From: JAWLCA01 sp050485905
GTDB lineage: Bacteria > Pseudomonadota > Alphaproteobacteria > Rhodobacterales > Rhodobacteraceae
Direction of reading: 5' to 3'
Length of the DNA stretch: 23,859 nucleotides
Assembly: GCA_050485905.1 (NCBI GenBank)
Contig: JBJHCH010000049.1
Span: forward strand, 1-23,859
Position 1 is the stretch's first letter. Every line of letters begins with the position of its first letter. Under the pieces are notes generated by a model, which did not search any database, was not told where the DNA came from, and saw nothing but the letters and a program-made list of their open reading frames with translations. Position numbers and translations under genes: made by a program. This document shows, one piece after another, positions 20,958 to 23,859 of this stretch.

Positions 20958-21977
20958 TCAGGCGCCCGCGCGTTCCGCCTCTGTCAGGTCGGTGATCAGC
21001 GTGGCGCAGGACCGGCCGCGGTGCTTGGAGGCATAGAGCGCGCGGTCGGCATCCATCAGCATCCGGTCGGCATCGGGGCGGTCGTAGAAGGTGGAGAGCG
21101 TGGTGCCGATGGAGCCGGCGATGCGGCAGGGCTGCCCCTCGTGGTCGATGGGCTGGGCGAGGCGGACAAGGATGCGGGTGGCGACGGCGGCAAGCCGCGC
21201 CTCGTCGGCGAGGCCGGGCATGATGATGACAAACTCGTCGCCGCCGACGCGGGCAATGGTGTCGGAGGTGCGGGTCTCCTCGACCAGCACGCGCGCCACC
21301 TCTCGCAGCACATGGTCGCCCGCCGCATGGCCCAGCGTGTCGTTGACCTGCTTGAAGAAATCGAGGTCGAGATGCATCAGCGCAAAGCTTTTCCCGGTGG
21401 CGATGGCGGCGGCGAGCGCCTGGTCCATCGCCCGGCGGTTGCGCAGGCCGGTCAGCGTGTCGGTCAGCGCCTGTTCCTCGGCCGCCGATTTCGCCCCCTG
21501 CAGGCGCTGGTTCAGGTCGCGCAATTCGGCCATCACGGCGGTCTTGGCCTCGGCCAGGAACAGCAGATCGACGGTCAGGTCGGTGGCGGCGAAATCGGCG
21601 TCGGTCAGGTCATGGTCGCGCACGGCGTCGGTGACCGCATGACCGAAGGACAGGTTGACCAGCACCCCCTGCCCCGCCGCAAGCGGCACCGCGACGCCGC
21701 GCAGATAGGTTGCAGGCGGGCGGGCAAAGAGCAGATGCAGCCGCTGGCCCACGGGCTGCGCCAGATCGACCGGGTCACGGCCTCCGGCGCGGCGCGGCGC
21801 GAAACACTCGGCAAAGGCCGCGCCGATCAGCGGCCGGTCGCCCGCGATCTTGCGCAAGGTGGCCCCCGCATCGCGGATCGTGCCGTCCGGCCCGACCCAG
21901 ACGAACATCGGCATCAGCCAGCCCAGCGCCTGCGGCGAGAGCGAAAGCGCGGGATCGGCCCGCAACGAGATGTTCAC
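20958..21977 (-). CDS. GGDEF diguanylate cyclase with HNOBA-like N-terminus, coupled to H-NOX-like gene
   Basis: A 339-residue predicted diguanylate cyclase making cyclic di-GMP from two GTP. The C-terminal GGDEF domain (about 168-330) has DTLTGLRNRRAMD, LHLD-type MHLDLDFFKQVND (metal Asp204/206) and an intact GGDEF (245-249). An RxxD inhibitory site (Arg236-Asp239) sits five residues before it, so product inhibition is likely. Residues 1-135 look PAS-like and probably match the H-NOX-associated domain (LMPMFVWVGPDGTIRDAGAT, FAPRRAGG). A helical linker (141-170) joins the two. GTG 21977 overlaps the stop of the H-NOX-like gene (GTGA), so the two are translated together and probably form a sensor-effector pair. 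High confidence for the cyclase, moderate for the N-terminal domain. Confidence 0.92.
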   Translation of the reverse strand: MNISLRADPALSLSPQALGWLMPMFVWVGPDGTIRDAGATLRKIAGDRPLIGAAFAECFAPRRAGGRDPVDLAQPVGQRLHLLFARPPATYLRGVAVPLAAGQGVLVNLSFGHAVTDAVRDHDLTDADFAATDLTVDLLFLAEAKTAVMAELRDLNQRLQGAKSAAEEQALTDTLTGLRNRRAMDQALAAAIATGKSFALMHLDLDFFKQVNDTLGHAAGDHVLREVARVLVEETRTSDTIARVGGDEFVIIMPGLADEARLAAVATRILVRLAQPIDHEGQPCRIAGSIGTTLSTFYDRPDADRMLMDADRALYASKHRGRSCATLITDLTEAERAGA

Positions 21978-22561
21978 GGCGCCACCGCGGCGAGGCGGAA
22001 CGCCCGCCCTTCGGCAAACTGGTGGTCCAGAAGCTCGACCTCGATCCGTTCGGTATCGCCATGGGTGCCGACATGGTCGAGCAGTACAAGCGCACCGTAA
22101 TCATCGGCCATCGCGCGCAGCACGCCGACCATCACATGCCCGAACCCGCGGTGCGGGCCGGTGCAGGCCAGCGCGTAGTGCCCGTCGCCGAGATCGGAAA
22201 GCTCCAGTTGCGGCAGTTCCAGATCGGGTACCGCCAGACGACCGCGGGCCGGCAGATCGTCGAGGGATTGCAGGAAATCCTCGAACCCGACGCCGCTGAA
22301 GCGCAGCAGACGGCGCAGGGATTCGAAGCTGGGATTGCTGACCAGATAGGTGCCGAGATCTTCCAGCAGCCCGTCGCGTGGCCGCGACAGCGCCTCTGAC
22401 GCCTCGCTCAACACCGCGTCGGTCAGGGCGTCGTCGTAGCTGAGCATCGCCTCGAACCCGCCCGCGCCAACACCGGCACGCTCGGCCACACGCGCCCAGA
22501 GCGCGGGGCCGTAGGTATCGCGCAAAAAGCACTGGATCGACCTGTTGATCAGTCCGTGCAT
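21974..22561 (-). CDS. H-NOX-like (heme NO-binding family) sensor lacking the canonical heme ligand
   Basis: A 195-residue H-NOX-fold protein. The family N-terminus MHGLINRSIQCFLRDTYG (residues 1-18) is clear, as is the helical subdomain (LLEDLGTYLV, 65-74; SLRRLLRFSG, 81-90). In the helix that normally carries the proximal heme His (the DEVH-type motif), this protein reads FLQSLDDLP, with Pro104 at the His position. The heme-carboxylate motif YxSxR is replaced by Tyr129-x-Leu131-x-Cys133. It may therefore bind heme differently, bind another ligand, or act without heme. ATG 22561 has GAGGTG upstream; an in-frame start at 22591 is less likely. It is coupled to the GGDEF gene, so it probably controls cyclic di-GMP. 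Confidence 0.88.
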   Translation of the reverse strand: MHGLINRSIQCFLRDTYGPALWARVAERAGVGAGGFEAMLSYDDALTDAVLSEASEALSRPRDGLLEDLGTYLVSNPSFESLRRLLRFSGVGFEDFLQSLDDLPARGRLAVPDLELPQLELSDLGDGHYALACTGPHRGFGHVMVGVLRAMADDYGALVLLDHVGTHGDTERIEVELLDHQFAEGRAFRLAAVAP

Positions 22562-22643
22562 GGCCGTCACCTCGGAATCTCTCGTCGGCAAAGGCTACGG
22601 TCGCAGGCTTAACAAACCGCCAATGGCTGAAGCAGGTTGAGGG

Positions 22644-22931
22644 TCAGAACGTCTCGCCAAAGCGGCTGGAGACCAGGGCTTCAAGCGCCTCGGCCAGACG
22701 GGCGGCATCAGGCCCGCTGGTGGTGACGTGGATCGTGGTGCCCTTGGCCGCGGCGAGCATCAGAAGGCCCATGATGCTGTCACCGGAAACCGTCATCCCG
22801 TCGCGCGAAACCTCGGCCATGGCGTCATGCGCCTCGACCACCTCGACGAATTTCGCGCTGGCGCGGGCGTGCAGTCCCTTTTCGTTGACGATGCACAGAT
22901 CGCGCTGAAGGCTTTGGTCCGACTGCCCCAA
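22644..22931 (-). CDS. ptsH: HPr-family phosphocarrier protein
   Basis: A 95-residue HPr that relays phosphate in a phosphotransferase system. The active-site His21 lies in NEKGLHARASAKF, and the regulatory serine (Ser52) in GDSIMGLLML, matching the HPr kinase target in alphaproteobacteria. The start is TTG 22931, two codons after the in-frame stop of the EIIA gene, with GGAG eight bases upstream. No ATG lies nearby in frame. The gene closes the rapZ-EIIA-HPr cluster. The absence here of any sugar permease subunit fits a regulatory rather than a transport role. High confidence. Confidence 0.93.
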   Translation of the reverse strand: MGQSDQSLQRDLCIVNEKGLHARASAKFVEVVEAHDAMAEVSRDGMTVSGDSIMGLLMLAAAKGTTIHVTTSGPDAARLAEALEALVSSRFGETF

Positions 22932-22934
22932 ATG

Positions 22935-23369
22935 TCATGCTCCGGTGGCTTTTCCGGCAGGCTCCGCCGACATATTGATGCTGTTTATGTATTTTCGCCC
23001 CGCGTCAAGCGCCGCGGATACCGCAGGCCCGATCGCCAGATGCCGGGATTTCGCCAGCTTCACCAGCATCGGCAGGTTTGCGCCATAAAGGATGCGCCGG
23101 TCGCCGGTCACGCAGGCACGCAATGAAAGGTTCGATGGAGAGCCCCCGAACATGTCGGTGACGATCACGACACCGGCGCCGCGGTCGACCTCTGCCGCAG
23201 CGCGGCAGATTTCGTCCTGCTTCTCGGTCCGGTCGTGGTTTTCCTCGATGGCGACGGCCCGGATCCCGGACTGCTTGCCCACAACATGCTCGACCGCCGC
23301 AAGGTATTCCCGCGCCAGCCCGCCGTGAGCGACGATCACGATCCCGATCACGCCTCCGTTCAAGCCCAT
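22935..23369 (-). CDS. PTS EIIA component, mannose (EIIA-Man) family
   Basis: A 144-residue EIIA of the mannose family, which receives phosphate from HPr on a conserved His. The motif GIVIVAHGGLAREYL places the phospho-accepting His at residue 15; VVIVTDMFGGSPSNLSL (about 87-103) is the second family motif. There is no EIIB or EIIC partner here, so it is probably a regulator, as in other alphaproteobacterial clusters with HPr kinase, RapZ and HPr. ATG 23369 is one base after the rapZ stop; a longer frame to 23489 would overlap rapZ and is not used. The stop is followed directly by the TTG start of ptsH. Confidence 0.92.
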   Translation of the reverse strand: MGLNGGVIGIVIVAHGGLAREYLAAVEHVVGKQSGIRAVAIEENHDRTEKQDEICRAAAEVDRGAGVVIVTDMFGGSPSNLSLRACVTGDRRILYGANLPMLVKLAKSRHLAIGPAVSAALDAGRKYINSINMSAEPAGKATGA

Positions 23370-23370
23370 C

Positions 23371-23859
23371 TCAACTCGTCGTACTCTCTGCGCCGGTCTG
23401 GCCTGCGCGCTCCAGTTCCCTGTGACGTTTAGACACTTGCCACCCAGCCTGCGCAAGGGTTGCAGCAAGATTTTCCGCGACCGTGACACTGCGATGCCGC
23501 CCCCCGGTGCAGCCGAATGCGATGGCGAGGTGCGCCTTGCCCTCTTCCATCTGCGCCGGTAGCAGCAGCATCACCAGATCGGCAACCCTGGCGAAGAAGT
23601 CCGCATAGCGGGCGTCGCCGGTGACATAGGCCGCGACATCGGCATCCAGCCCGTCGCGCGGGCGCAGCTCATCGACCCAGTGCGGATTGCGCAGGAAGCG
23701 GCAGTCGAAGACCATGTCCACCCCGGTCGGAAGCCCCCGCTTGTAGGAGAACGACTGCACCGAGACCGCCAGCTTTGCCACCCCGCTGCGGTCGAACCAG
23801 CGAGCGAGTTCGGCCCGCAAGTCATGGGGCGACATCCGGCTGGTGTCGATCAGCACGCC
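23371..23859 (-). CDS. rapZ: RapZ-type nucleotide-binding protein, C-terminal part (cut by window edge)
   Basis: The last 162 residues of a RapZ/YvcJ-family P-loop protein; the N-terminal GTP/ATP-binding part lies beyond the window. Visible family segments are VSVQSFSYKRGLPTGVDMVF, DCRFLRNPHWVDELRPRDG, and the C-terminal domain motif AFGCTGGRHRSVTVAE. RapZ proteins bind nucleotides and in enterobacteria guide RNase E to a small RNA; the role in this group is not established. It sits one base upstream of the EIIA gene and in this lineage usually follows hprK, so the upstream gene outside the window is probably HPr kinase. High confidence in family. Confidence 0.93.
   Translation of the reverse strand, partial: GVLIDTSRMSPHDLRAELARWFDRSGVAKLAVSVQSFSYKRGLPTGVDMVFDCRFLRNPHWVDELRPRDGLDADVAAYVTGDARYADFFARVADLVMLLLPAQMEEGKAHLAIAFGCTGGRHRSVTVAENLAATLAQAGWQVSKRHRELERAGQTGAESTTS

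Noticed and set aside
19479..22100. An 873-codon open frame on the plus strand
   Set aside because: Antisense to metG and the GGDEF and H-NOX-like genes, which all have clear motifs; it shows no recognisable domain.
1..23859. tRNA, rRNA, insertion sequences, integrases or phage genes
   Set aside because: Looked for by eye on both strands; no cloverleaf-like sequence, transposase motif or terminal repeats found, though a short tRNA could be missed without a covariance search.

Overview
The window looks like high-GC alphaproteobacterial chromosome from a phototrophic Rhodobacterales/Rhodobacteraceae member (Rhodobacter/Rhodovulum/roseobacter type). The main evidence is a spheroidene-type carotenoid block (crtE divergent from crtDC, with two perfect TGT-N12-ACA PpsR/CrtJ boxes between them), backed by the alphaproteobacterial rapZ-EIIA(Man)-HPr cluster and the FCD-regulated peptide transporter. 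No rRNA, tRNA, CRISPR array, insertion sequence or phage gene was seen. No gene-free stretch exceeds about 300 bases.

Layout, left to right. (1) 1-3427: an edge of the photosynthesis gene cluster, with a possible crtF 5' end, crtE, the PpsR-box region, then crtD and crtC, which overlap out of frame. (2) 3437-6963, minus strand: Lhr-type DEXH helicase, PdeM-like nuclease/phosphoesterase and a PaaI-type thioesterase, tightly packed; the ligase and exonuclease partners usual for this repair set are not here. (3) 7004-9979, minus strand: a Kv-like channel with a C-terminal zinc ribbon, an unfamiliar AAA+ ATPase and a translationally coupled beta-hydroxyacid dehydrogenase-like oxidoreductase. (4) 10146-18087: a peptide-uptake locus. 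Binding protein, permease, fused permease-ATPase, second ATPase and a GntR/FCD regulator run on the minus strand; a DUF1028 protein and a fumarylacetoacetate hydrolase-family enzyme run divergently. Two related palindromes sit on the predicted -10 boxes of the two divergent promoters, which suggests a single regulator controls both arms.

(5) 18088-18243: a convergent intergenic gap holding a 16-bp palindrome, a promoter-like element, a TTAA-N7-TTAA box and a strong terminator; it could encode a small RNA. (6) 18244-18966, minus strand: a secreted protein with a long Gly/Asn/Thr/Glu repeat tail. (7) 19179-20897, minus strand: methionyl-tRNA synthetase whose KMSKS loop reads QFSTS. (8) 20958-22561, minus strand: an H-NOX-like sensor translationally coupled to a GGDEF cyclase; the sensor lacks the heme-ligating His and the YxSxR motif. 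(9) 22644-23859, minus strand: HPr, an EIIA(Man) protein and the C-terminal part of RapZ, i.e. a regulatory PTS.

The strongest candidates for something undescribed are the H-NOX-like/GGDEF pair that seems to have lost canonical heme binding, the two-palindrome control region of the peptide/DUF1028/FAH locus, and the possible small RNA at 18152-18232. All names rest on recalled family features read by eye; no database search was run.
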